Below, piece by piece: positions 25,864 through 36,929 of a stretch of 64,000 nucleotides of DNA. Within the stretch, counting starts at the first letter, position 1, and the number at the start of each line of letters is the position of its first letter. Source of the stretch: Rhopalosiphum padi. Taxonomy: Eukaryota; Arthropoda; Insecta; Hemiptera; Aphididae. Below the pieces are notes generated by a model. It was not told where the DNA came from and searched no databases. It was given only the letters and a program-made list of their open reading frames with translations. The stretch spans positions 79,028,339 to 79,092,338 of the forward strand of contig NC_083599.1 in the NCBI RefSeq assembly GCF_020882245.1. Direction: 5' to 3'. The position numbers and the translations under genes are program-made.

Positions 25864-26990
25864 TTTTTTTTTTTTTTTTTATTGAACTTAAAAAACATCA
25901 ACAGCAAAGGTTATTAGTTTTGTGTAAAATTACATAGTCGTTATTAAAAATTACAGTATATATATGGTGTTCTTTTTATATGATTACAATTTACATTTAT
26001 ATTACAATTTTCTTTAACGGTAGGTTCAAATTTTGTCGTATAAATCCGATTTTTTGAGGAAGGTTAACATGTTCGATGTGTTTTCACTATCTGGTCCTAG
26101 AGCTTCATACAGGTTGGGTGGGATGTTGTATTTTTTAAGATGTTCGGCGTATTGGTAACACTCTGTTATTATATGCTTCACTGTTAGTGTAACCCCACAG
26201 ACTATACATTGGGTGGGTTCTTTTTTGGCCATGAGGTGTTGATGGGTCAGCCTTGTGTGACCTATTCGGAGACGATTTATAAGAATTTTTTCTTTTCTGC
26301 TAAGATTTGGGTTTTGCCAGTTAAAAATTGTGTTTTTAATTTCGTTGAGTTTGGTCTGTTGTTTTGACCAGTGCGTTTGCCATTTTGTTAGTGATTTGTT
26401 TTTGATGTGGGTTTTGATGTCATCATATGTTACTGTGTCCAGGAATTGTATATTGAGGTTGTTTGGTTGTGCCGCTTCCTTTGCTGCTTGATCCGCCGTC
26501 TCGTTCCCCCTTATATTTGTGTGGCCTGGTACCCAAATGAAAATGATATTTATTCCCCTAAGCTTTAGGTCGTAGGTTTTTTCTTGTATGTTCTTTGCAA
26601 TGTCTGTTGGGTTTGTATTGTTTTCTAAGCTTCGTAGTGTGCTCAGTGAATCGGTGAGTATCAGATTATTTGTTGACATTTTATCTTGTATTTGTATGAA
26701 TTCTATAGTTTTGAAGACGGCTATTGCCTCAGCAGAAAAAATAGAACATTCTTTTGGTAGTCTATATTTGATTGTTGTTTCGTGGTGTACAATTGCAATG
26801 CCTACTCCTTTTTCAGTTTTTGAAGCATCTGTAAAGAACATGTTGCAATTTTGGTAAATCTCTAGAACTTTTCTCAGATGTTCTTGGTATATTATTGGGT
26901 TCGTATTTTCTTTTTTATTTTGAGCTAGCTCCTTGAAATATAATTTTGTTGTCTGGGGGGTGATTCGTTGGAATAAACATATGACCGAGC
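25864..26990 (-). mobile_element. Non-LTR retrotransposon 3' end, 5'-truncated
   Basis: On the minus strand the element ends in a 3' UTR with CAATAAA and a 17-base A run (T run at 25864-25880), the hallmark of a LINE 3' end. The open frame upstream codes for the RNase H region. Coding sequence of the same frame can be followed to about 26990 (AYSGGSVICLFQRI) and more weakly with a frameshift to about 27110. The reverse transcriptase and endonuclease are absent. Confidence 0.85.
26026..26990 (-). pseudogene. LINE ORF2 C-terminus: RNase H and CCHC region
   Basis: The RNase H fold shows its acidic residues in MFFTDAS, FSAEAIAVFKT and ILTDSLSTL, and the final block WVPGHTNIRGNETADQAAK. The enzyme removes RNA from RNA-DNA hybrids during retrotransposition. 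A terminal C-C-H-C motif follows (QCIVCGVTLTVKHIITEC), common at the end of I/Jockey-like ORF2 proteins. Sequence upstream of the Met at 26841 is still in frame (KLYFKELAQNKKENTNP, VLEIYQNCN), so that Met is not a true start. The stretch shown has no stop, but the protein is a 5'-truncated remnant. Confidence 0.88.
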
Positions 26991-27453
26991 CGCCGGAGTA
27001 CGCAGTGCTGTTTAATTCAGCTGTCGGACGAGTTTAGGAAGTGTTTAGCTGTTGGAATCAATACTATTACTTCCAACATCATCCACCCAGAGCAGAGATG
27101 TTGTCATCGTGAGTCGAACGTATATGATATTATTATTTATGTCCAAACATTATATTTTTATTGTTAGCCTGCACGGCATCTAAATAATTGATGTAATAGA
27201 AAAAATTGTACTAACTGTGCACATTATTTAATAAATGTAAAGAGAGAAAACCAATGAGTTAATTTCGTTACAATACCTAAAGGCTAGTTAATAATACTTT
27301 TAAAATGAAAATTCTCTATTTTCAGTACTTTAGAATATAATATATTTTACATAGTTAAAAATCACAACAAATTATTTATTAATATAAGAGGCACTAGTTA
27401 AACATCACTAATAGAGATATTTATTATAGCTTCATTTTTTTGTGCTAATTTCT

Positions 27454-29555
27454 TCATCTGGGTGTAGCCTGACCCATCCACTTTTTGATTGGTTTTTCTA
27501 TTTCAATGTTAGTTGAATCTTTAATTTTTTTCATCATTCTTATAGACTCTATATAAAGGCCAACAACAAAAACCAGCATAATATTTAGTAACATTATGGT
27601 TCATTTTATTTAATTTTAATTACTATAAGTTACATAATATTATAAATGTTAAATATTTATCAAAAATGACGGCACAAGTCTGAAGGGTCGAGAATGTTTT
27701 TTTCCCTTAGAATCCTATATAAGAATAACCTGATAATATTTCATCATTAAACAATTTTTGCATTATCTTTCTTATGGTTTCTGGAATATTACACACTTAG
27801 AACTACACAGTCGAGATAGTTCCTTAACCTAAAAGAAAAATATTATTTTTAAATCATATATTATTATTCTCATAACATTTCATACAATACATAACAAGTA
27901 TTAAATTGTTATAAATGTGATTTTGATAGCTGTAATATTATATTATTAGCATCAAATATTGGTTAATCAAATGTTGAATTAATATGTATGAAATATAAGA
28001 ACAATATAAAGATGGTTTTTGTGATTATCATAGCCACTATTAATACGAGTATAATATGAATATTTTAAACCAGAATTAACACATCACAATTCTTTTGTTA
28101 ATAAAACATTTTATATAAATAAATACTATTTAAATATTAAACATAATATAACAGTATTATTACCTAAATATAGTTTATTTACATTTCTTTTAATTTTGTT
28201 TTATCATAAGTTATAATAGAAATATTACTACCTATATAAATCATCATTCATTATCACTATATTTGTACTTTAAAAATAAAATAATAGGTAAGTATATTTT
28301 TGTTCTACTCAATAATTAAAAATGAATTTGTCATACCACTTTACTTCTGAAGATATTGTCTTTTAGTTTTTCCTCCATTAAATTTAATGTAGCATCACTA
28401 TCAATAAATATTATGCCATCATTTTCTGAGTCATAATGATAGTCAATCGCTTGAAGTGGTTGCAGGATACTTAGTTTGTCCACTATCGTTTCTTGCATTG
28501 TCACTACTGAATCTAAGCGATCGTGGAAGTTTTTAATTTCGTGTTTGATTACAGTAACATTTCTTTCTATTCCTCTTAAAGCTGAAGTTAAGACTAAATA
28601 AGATTCAATTAGTTAACTCATTTGCTTAGGACATTTTAAATATTTGTATATCTACCATTAAGTTTGTTTTCTAATTCGTCATTTATTAGTTGAGTCCCAG
28701 CAGACAGTGTTTGATGTTTATTGATTGAATTTAATACAGTTTGAGGTGTTGATGGAGATTCATTTGCTGGATTATAATGAGACGTTGATGGAAAATCATT
28801 ATATGATTTACTGGAAAGCGCTTGCGACAATGATGGAGAATCGACTAGCGTATTAGATAATGATGGAGATTTGACTTGATCAAATTTTAACTTTTTGCAT
28901 GAAGAACTAGAAGTCTTTTGATGTTCAAAAGATAAAGAATGATTGTCATCATCACTCATCAGTGGTGATGTGTTATTTTTATTGGTTGGCAAGTAGCTAG
29001 TTTTATCATAATTGGCATCTTTATTTGATTCTACAGATTATTTAACATCATAAACACAATAAAATTAAATTATAGATAATATATTTAGAGCGTGTACTAT
29101 AACATTTGTCTACTTAAAACCATTTTATTCTGAAAATTGAGAATTTTACCATCGGAATCAGCATAAATGGGTGGACTAGATATTTGTAAGCTGTCACTTT
29201 TGAAAATTGATTTCTTCTTAATTGCCTTAGGTAAATCGTTATACAGGATATCATTAGAAGAAACATCAGAATTTGCATGAGCTAAAGCTCGAGCTTTTAA
29301 ATAAGTATCTGAAATTTAATTTTGGTAAGCTAAAAATAATAATAGTAATGTGTTGTAGTTTATAATTATCATACCAATATTTTTAACCAACACTTTTGCT
29401 TTAAAATATGAAAATTCTAGTGTATTTGGTTTTGCTCTTTTTGTAATCAATTTGCTATTAAATTTTTTGGGCCATGCACACATGCTATTACGATACCAAA
29501 ATTCTGGAACAGTAGCTACCGAGTTATCAGATTGAAAATTTACTACTGTCCACAT
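27454..29555 (-). pseudogene. DUF4806-type gene 2
   Basis: Exons on the minus strand are 29555-29375 (MWTVVNFQSDNSVATVP, MCAWPKK), 29308-29150 (YLKARALAHANSD), 29030-28656 (Ser-rich, with repeated DSPSLSQ/ESPST motifs), 28594-28337 (coiled coil ALRGIERNVTVIKHEIKN, then LNLMEEKLKDNIFRSKV), about 27828-27660 (CNIPETIRKIMQKLFND, GYSYIGF, GKKTF) and about 27560-27454 (IEKPIKKWMGQATPR). The order matches DUF4806-type gene 1 at 17717-25020. A frameshift and a TAA lie in the fifth exon, whose donor site is unclear, so the gene is probably dead. It starts about 230 bases downstream of the transposase-like gene at 29784-31755 on the same strand. Confidence 0.7.
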
Positions 29556-29783
29556 TCTGTTCTGAAAAACAAAAATATACTTCATACAATCTGCAGTTTA
29601 ATAATATGACAGTACTTATAATATAATATCAGTCTAACCTCTAATGTAATTTAGCAAATACTTTATTTTATATAAAAATTATATATACTTATAAATATTA
29701 AACATATTATATAATAATATATATGATAAAAATATAATAGTAGTCATAACATGCTATGTTAAATTATAAAATTTATAAATTCA

Positions 29784-31755
29784 TGATCCTTACTAACAAT
29801 GAAGGATTGGTATTGCTATATTTATTATCAAAATGAAAAACAATCATTTTCTTTTCAATGTTGGATATATTCCAAGATTTTAAATTTTGTGACAATGTTT
29901 ATACAACAAATATACCTAATTTAGATGATTTAATAGGTTTTATAAATAAATCTTCTTTATTTAAAAAATATTTTCCTGTTATAGATGTCTTTGATATATT
30001 CAATATTTTAATTATTTCTCCTTCATTAGTGAGAGCAAAACAGTTAGGTTCTTTAGTAGACAATGATAATAGATTTGCATCATCATAATTATTTACAAGA
30101 TCATATGAGTATTTGCATGATTCGTTATAACGATGTACAACTTGTTGAAGTGGTTTTTCGTGTTTTCTTATCATTTTTTTAAGTTCTTCATATAATTCTC
30201 AAATGGGAATGCACTACAGTTATTAAGTGATCCATGTTTAACATAATCATCACATAAATGTTGTAACCCATGAATATTATGAAATATAAAATGTGTACCA
30301 TAAATTTCCTCAAATGATTTTATAAAATATTTTAAAAGGTCTTGAGCATAGTTTAAATATTTTGAATGATTATCACTCAAAAGAATTCTCATAGAAATAT
30401 TGAGAGCTAAAAAATGTTGATAGCAATCTTCAGAAATAACATTCTTAAGTACTATTATTCCTGTGTACAAAAGAAACTGTCGAAATTCAGTTGCTTTCCA
30501 ACGGTTAACATCTTCCAATGGTCTTGGTTTGCGAGAAAAATCATTAGTAATATATTTTTTTAAGCTTAGGAGAGATGTGGTAATTTGTTTACTCTTCCAA
30601 TTTGGAATACGAACATTTATTGGTCCTTTACTTGACCACAGAAAAATAAGTTTACGCATTACACCCAGACAAACCAAATGCATGTAATCCATAGAGAAGA
30701 GATCTACAATATTTATGTTGGGTATTAAAGAAAGACATGATATTGTAGGTGAAGTGTGATGTTCTTCATTTGTCATTGAAATGTATTCATCATGGGTTCG
30801 TTTATTACAACCATTTTCAATATATGGAAAACACACACGATTACAAATAAACTCTCCTTCTTGATTACATCTAGAGCAAGAAGAAAATCCCGAATGACCT
30901 TTAATGCGTAATATAAATGCTTTGCTGGTGAATCACAACAGAATACTTCAATAGAAATTTTTTTACAACATTATTAATTACTATTCCTTTAGTAGTCAAT
31001 TGTATGATTTCTGAAATAAAATATTTAAGATAGTCATTGCTATCTTTTGGTTTTTGATATCCATGATATATACCAATTGGGAAAACATATTTATGGTATG
31101 GCTGAATATAGGCTAAAATTTGCCAAAATTGACTTGCACTACTTTTTGATAATGGCAGACCATCAATACCAATAGCAAGTCTTATTATGTCTTCTAGAGG
31201 GAATGTTGATGAAAATCTTACAGTGCCGGCAGCCAAACCAAAATGATAATAATTACCTGGTACCATATCATGTATATTTAGTAACGTGGAAGATCTTGAA
31301 TTAAGTAACGTTCTACAATCTTTAGGTAAAAATGTCATATTAGCATCACTTTTTAATAATTTTAACAATGCATTGACTTCATTTTGATGTATATTAAAAT
31401 CTATAGACCATTTTCCTAACTTTTGTTTTATTATATCTTGCATAGAATCTTGATAGTTATTTGGAGGATTTATAATAGTACTCTCATTAGTATTATATTC
31501 AACTGAATTTGACAAATTTGGACATTGAACTTCAAAAGTGCTAGTTTTATTTTTTAACAAATTATCTTCCAAAACTGGTAATTTGAGAAATGAAATATTT
31601 TCTTCGATTTCACAATCATCATTTAATAATTTACGATTAAACAATTCCGATGGTTCCAAATTTTTTGAAGAAGATGGTATTTTATTGTATTCAGAAATAT
31701 CTAAATAATCCAATTCTTTTTGGATCTTTCTAGTTCTATATCTGGTACCTCTCAT
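29784..31755 (-). pseudogene. Transposase-like gene of an invertebrate tnp-type family, frameshifted
   Basis: Starting at the ATG at 31755 (MRGTRYRTRKIQKELDY), the protein has GKWSIDFNIHQNEVNALL, LPKDCRTLL, GNYYHFGLAAGTVRF, IGIDGLPLSKSSASQFW, IGIYHGYQKP, then DSPAKAF, a Cys cluster (CSRCNQEGEF), LFSMDYMHLVCLGVMRKL, RWKATEFRQFLLYTG and INVHGLQHL-like sequence, ending FENYMKNLKKMIRKHEKPLQ. These blocks are those of a multi-copy transposase-domain family in insects and cnidarians, possibly EnSpm/CACTA-related; I cannot confirm the superfamily. Frameshifts near 30955, 30915 and 30175 (A-runs) and a stop near 29897 break it. Confidence 0.65.
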
Positions 31756-33299
31756 ATTTAACTAATTTAAAATAATAATAATTTTAAGTGTTGGTGTCAT
31801 TTTAGGCTAATTTGCTGTATTAATATAAATTTTATTTCATATTTTCATAAATCTAATTTATATTATATTGTACGAAACTATGAAAAATAGAAAATGTTTT
31901 GTATTAATTATCTTATAAACTATATATTGACTTAAATTTAATACTAATTTATTTTTAAAAATACTTATATTATTTTTTTTTAAAGTATCAATGTTATATA
32001 CTTACAATCAAAAGATTCAATATTTTAATATGATAGCTGCAGATATATTAATCTTTTAAACATGTCATGGTCTGTAGTGGCAGATATTATATTATATTTA
32101 TAAATGGAATATGAACTATAAAACATAATTAAAAATGAACATGTTAGTAAAAAAAATAATTTATACAGTTAATGATTTAATGTGTATACTTACTGAATAA
32201 AAGTGAATACTGAAAAAGTAAAAAAATTTAAAAACAGAACAATAAAATAAAATCGTCGTGAATCAAGTATCGCGTGAAACTCTTCAGACAGGCAGGCAAT
32301 AGTCAATAATGCACATAGCACGTACACGTACTAAGAAGACGTCCGTCCAATAAAAGATTTGTAAGAATTATTGTGGTTCTATGGCGATTACGCGGTGTCT
32401 CACTTATTATCATTGTTTACAAATAACAACCTCACAACGACCCCACATAACATGCCAACTTTTAATTAAGTTTAAATTAATGTCGTAATTTAAGTGTTTA
32501 TAGTTAAATGAATGTTTAGTTTTGATTGAATAGTGATCGTTTTAAGGCGAAATAAAGCTTGCATAAATCTTATTTGGACCAAAAAAATAGATCGAATGAA
32601 CACTTGATCTACAATGTTAGTTGAGTGTCAAAAATTAAATATCTATTTAACCTATTAAAACTATTTATTCAAGATTTATTTGAACTTAATATGATCATTT
32701 CTTAATTGATATTTGATATTAATTGAACTTTGTATAATTGTTTAAATATTATGTTAATTAAACCTTAATAAAAATTATATTCTACCTTTATTCAACCATT
32801 AACTAGAGATTAAATGACATACATTAAGGTTTGATTTACCTCTAATTAAATGTATAGTTCAATCAAAATAATTATTACAATTTTTTTTATATAATCAGGT
32901 TATAGGTATACATATATTGTGAAGACTTAACTAGAGATAAATAATAATACATTATATTATAAATTATAATACTATATTTGTCATATAACAAAATGGAAAA
33001 GGAAATAACATACACAATTGATTAAAACAATCAAAGTAAATAATAAACAAAAATTATATGTGCTACAAATCTTGTGATTATATAATATTAAAATGTCAAA
33101 TAAAATAAAAAAATGTGAATCCTTCTAATTACCTTCTATGGTAATGATTCATATTTATTCAATGTTATACTTGTTTTAATTAAATTAAATTAATCTTTCA
33201 ATAAGGTAGTATATATTTAATTATAATATTATTAGTATCAACAAATGTACAACAAATATTATATTAAGAAATGTACAAAAATATTCATATTTTTTCATA
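31756..33299. other. Intergenic; upstream of the transposase-like gene
   Basis: No open frame is recognised. A G/C-richer patch at about 32265-32460 lies some 500-700 bases upstream of the start at 31755 and could hold its promoter. The rest is AT-rich. Confidence 0.3.
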
Positions 33300-34166
33300 T
33301 TATATAAATTCTTTTGTTGACTTGTCTTTAATTTTAAACGGAGTTTGAATAAGAACATATTTAATGACCTGTTCAATTTCATTTGATACGTTATCAGCCA
33401 TGGCAAATTTTTTGATTGTTAGAACAGAATCTAAAAAATGAAAATGAAAATGAATAAATTAGCATCCAATCAAAATTATTATATTGTTATTTAAGTTTAT
33501 CTTACCAAAAATAATTTTATTAATTAGCAATTTTTCAAACGATCTTTTTTTATTACCGCGACCACTATACGAGTATTCACATAATATTTCGGATATAAAT
33601 AGTAAAGCCATAATTCGTTTGACCATAATTTTAATTGATTTTCCGCCTACAGATGATAAACGTTTAACCTATGTAAATAAAATGTAACTTATTTAATAAT
33701 AGTTCATACACGTATAAAATTCTTGAACAAATTACATACCATTTGATACCGATAATTTTTGTTAGACAAATCATTATCTAGTTCTTATAGTTTTTCCAGA
33801 TTTTTGATTGGTAATTTATTATCTATATCGCCAGTGTCATATAAACTCAAATCAGTAGTTTTTGTTAAGTTAATTTCCTCATCTTTCTGAATAATGATGT
33901 CCAATTTTTCCTGTATTGATCTCATTTCGTACTTCATTGTTACCATACAATTTAACAACTTTGTATACTGATCATCTATTTAAAAAATAAAATCAGACTT
34001 GTATTCTTCATGTGTTTATACATTGGTTGCACCTAATAATTAACTTTGCTAATGTGGTATCTCAAGTATTTTATTTTAATGGTGGGTGGGTGAATGGAGA
34101 ATGCTTAACAATAAATATTATAATTAAATCAATTATGAAATTATATAATCCAATATTTTTGAAGTA

Positions 34167-36211
34167 CAGTCGATTCCGCTTTATTGGGACACATCGGTTG
34201 CATGTTATTTTGTCCCAATAATCCGAAATGAAAAAAAAACCATATAAATTTATTGAAAAACTGATTTTTTATGTTTTTATTATTACAAAAAATACATATT
34301 AGCTATTACAATAACACAATTACAGAAATTTTTTAATCATACAAAAAAAAAAATTTAGTATTATAACCTAAATATTTATAAAAGTACACACATATATATA
34401 TATATATATATAAATGTATATGTATTTTATTATTTTATCTTATTTAAAAAAAGTATGAATATTACTTTGCTTTTTACATTTTATTGTTTGTTGACGAATG
34501 TAGTCCGAACAAGTATCCAAAGCACTTATCGGGCTTTCTTTATTTCCTTGTTGAAGAAAAAATAATCTCAATGTTTCCAAAGATTTCTTTGCCTCCTGTA
34601 GTCGGATTGGTGGATCTGGTTCCTCGTCCGTATCTTCATCTGAATTATGTTGATCTTGTATGGATTGAATAATTACATCATCAACGTATTCATTTTGGTC
34701 ATAGCATTGCACATTTGAATCCATTTGTTCAAATTCTACGTTGTTTAGCACTCTTACGTTATCATTTTTTTCGGAATTAGGTTCCAAATGTTGATCGATG
34801 TTACAACTTTCTTCCAAAAAATCACACTTTCGAAAACAATTTTTTATTGTCTGACTACTTACATCTCGCCAGCTGTCTGAAATGAACTGAGTTGCTTGTA
34901 AGATATTAATTTTTTTACTGATATCTATTGCCGTTGATTTTGGTTCAAGTAAATTGCCTTCAATCTTTTCTAAAATATAATTGACCAGTGTTGCTCTATA
35001 CTCAACCTTTAAATTTTGGATAACACCCATATCTAAAGGCTGAATTAGCGACGTTGTATTAAGTGGTAAGAACTCAAGCTTGATGTTTTTCAAAGATATA
35101 TTAGGATGGGCAGTACAGTTGTCTATGACGAGGCATATAGCCTTTTTTGTTTTGTTCAACTCACTATCCCAACGTTGCAACCAATCGGTAAGAATGGCCG
35201 AAGTCATCCATGCGTTTTTATTTGCATGATACTCAACTGGTAACTTTTGTATAGACATTTTTTGAAAACAACGAGGTTTTTTACTTTTTCCTATCACTAA
35301 AAGCTTTTTTTTGTCAGTCCCACTTGCATTCACACAACACAGTATAGTTATTCTGTCCATAGCTTTTTTTGATCCAGCTATCGATTCGTGTTTAAAACAC
35401 AGAGAACCATCTGGGGTTGCACGGTAGTATTTTTCAAGAATTTGTGGTAATTTTGTAAATTTCCATTCATCGGCATACTCTGAGTTTGCACTAGCTTTTT
35501 CACCATGTGATCTTTTAAATTTTATGTCATGTCTTACTTTCCATCTAGATAACCAACCGTCGGTGGCTTTGAATTCGTCATTACCAAGTTTCCTTGCAAG
35601 GTCTTCGGATTTAGATTTTAATATAGGACCCGACACTTGAACGCCCCGACTAGTAGCCAGTGTAAACCACTGTGTCAGTGCCTCGTCTACATCTGCATCT
35701 TTACCCTCTCGTTTCCTTTTCCGGGTTGTCACTTGGCTAAGAGCTTGTTCTCGCAAAAACTGTTCTTGTAGTTGAATTCGCGCGATTGTTGATTTCGATA
35801 CTCCTAAAATTTCTGAAAGACGACGAGTACTACAGCCTGGTGACTGTAATTTAATTTTGTCTAGAATATCTAATTTTTGCGCAAGCGATAAATCTTTACG
35901 TATACGAGACATCGTTACTGCACGCGACAAACACGACTAATGCACTAAATAACATTTAACACACATCACATTTGAACATACGATAAGATAAAATGTATAT
36001 AATTTAATCTAATAACCGATTACGTGAGTCGGTCGCGATTGTCGGACTATTGATCTATTAATATTTAATATTAAACTCGATAAAAATGTCCCAATTATCC
36101 AGATTCGCGGCCCAGATAAGCGGCGTACTTTTACATTACAAGTATACATTTGTTTTCGTAATTATAGAATTGTCCTTATTAACCGGTGTCTCTATTAAAC
36201 GGAATCGACTG
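34167..36211 (-). mobile_element. Full-length Tigger element with TA duplication
   Basis: CAGTCGATTCCGCTTTATTG at 34167 matches the complement of the right end (CAGTCGATTCCGTTTAATAG), with similarity continuing to GACAC and CGGTT. TA lies on both sides (34165-34166, 36212-36213), as expected for the Tc1/mariner/pogo group. The element is 2045 bp with one gene on the minus strand. A TA microsatellite lies at about 34391-34412 in the 3' flank of the gene. Confidence 0.93.
34440..35912 (-). CDS. Tigger-type transposase, open frame, lacks the first catalytic Asp block
   Basis: The start is taken at the ATG at 35912 (MSRIRKDLSLAQKLDILDKI), giving 490 residues. Helix-turn-helix modules occupy about 1-130 (CSTRRLSEILGVSKSTIARI, then a CENPB-type region with DGWLSRWKVRHDIKFKRSHG). 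The DDE_1 core has the second Asp in LVIDNCTAHPN and the third in LIQPLDMGVIQNLK. The block that normally holds the first Asp (NADETGLF in this family; VDETGLF in the fragment at 243-987) is absent: ILEKYY runs straight into RATPDGSLCFKHE. The frame is preserved, so an in-frame deletion of about 14-15 codons is inferred. The protein should still bind the ends but not cut. Confidence 0.93.
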   Translation of the reverse strand: MSRIRKDLSLAQKLDILDKIKLQSPGCSTRRLSEILGVSKSTIARIQLQEQFLREQALSQVTTRKRKREGKDADVDEALTQWFTLATSRGVQVSGPILKSKSEDLARKLGNDEFKATDGWLSRWKVRHDIKFKRSHGEKASANSEYADEWKFTKLPQILEKYYRATPDGSLCFKHESIAGSKKAMDRITILCCVNASGTDKKKLLVIGKSKKPRCFQKMSIQKLPVEYHANKNAWMTSAILTDWLQRWDSELNKTKKAICLVIDNCTAHPNISLKNIKLEFLPLNTTSLIQPLDMGVIQNLKVEYRATLVNYILEKIEGNLLEPKSTAIDISKKINILQATQFISDSWRDVSSQTIKNCFRKCDFLEESCNIDQHLEPNSEKNDNVRVLNNVEFEQMDSNVQCYDQNEYVDDVIIQSIQDQHNSDEDTDEEPDPPIRLQEAKKSLETLRLFFLQQGNKESPISALDTCSDYIRQQTIKCKKQSNIHTFFK

Positions 36212-36510
36212 TATTATAATATGTAATATACAATAATATAGTATGATTAGAATAATCAAGGGAATAATATTATTTAAGATATACATCATAGTTTAAACTG
36301 TGAAGTTTATTTATTATTACTACTAAGTACTAATAATTACCCTTATGAAGACTTTTTTGTTGTTTTGAGTTTGATGATTTACTTTCAGTAGTTTTAATGA
36401 ATACACAATTGTCAACTAAAAGCACATTCAAAATAACAAACTAAATTAACAATCAGTAGTAAGTATATGGATCTTAAAGTATAAAACTGAATTTATAGAT
36501 GGCATTAGTT

Positions 36511-36929
36511 TTAAGACGTAGTACTCGCATGTGTTGTCTCCGTCTTACACACGTGCAAGATAACAGATTTTCGTTGACCATTTTCAATATTGTGCTGTTA
36601 GTTTTGATATCAGAATGAACTAACCTATAATACAATTTAAAGGTAAGATAATTATCCAGGGCTCCATGTAGCCTTTTATGGATATTATTATTTTAAATAA
36701 GTTATGATCTTTTTGAAACTGTACATTTTAAAATAATCATAACTTACTGAAAAATAATATCAATAAAAGTCTAGATGGGGCCTTGGACAATTATCTTACC
36801 TTTAAACTGTATTATAGGTCACTCTAATATCAAAATTAACAGCAAAATATTGAAAATGGTGAACAAAAATTTGGTATGTCACTTGTGTTTAAGACGGTGG
36901 CAACACATACGGGTTCTACGTCCTCTTAA
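36511..36929. mobile_element. 419-bp TTAA foldback MITE (GAGGAC family)
   Basis: The right tip on the minus strand is TTAAGAGGACGTAGAACCCG, and the left tip TTAAGACGTAGTACTCGCAT is its inverted copy lacking AGG-type bases. Two arms of about 195 bases pair through GTGTTGTCTCCGTCTTA, CTAACCTATAATAC, TTTAAAGGTAAGATAATTAT and TTATGAT, around a loop near 36700-36740. There is no coding capacity. It shares the tip and CTTACCTTTAAA with the foldback at 6951-7246. Confidence 0.85.
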
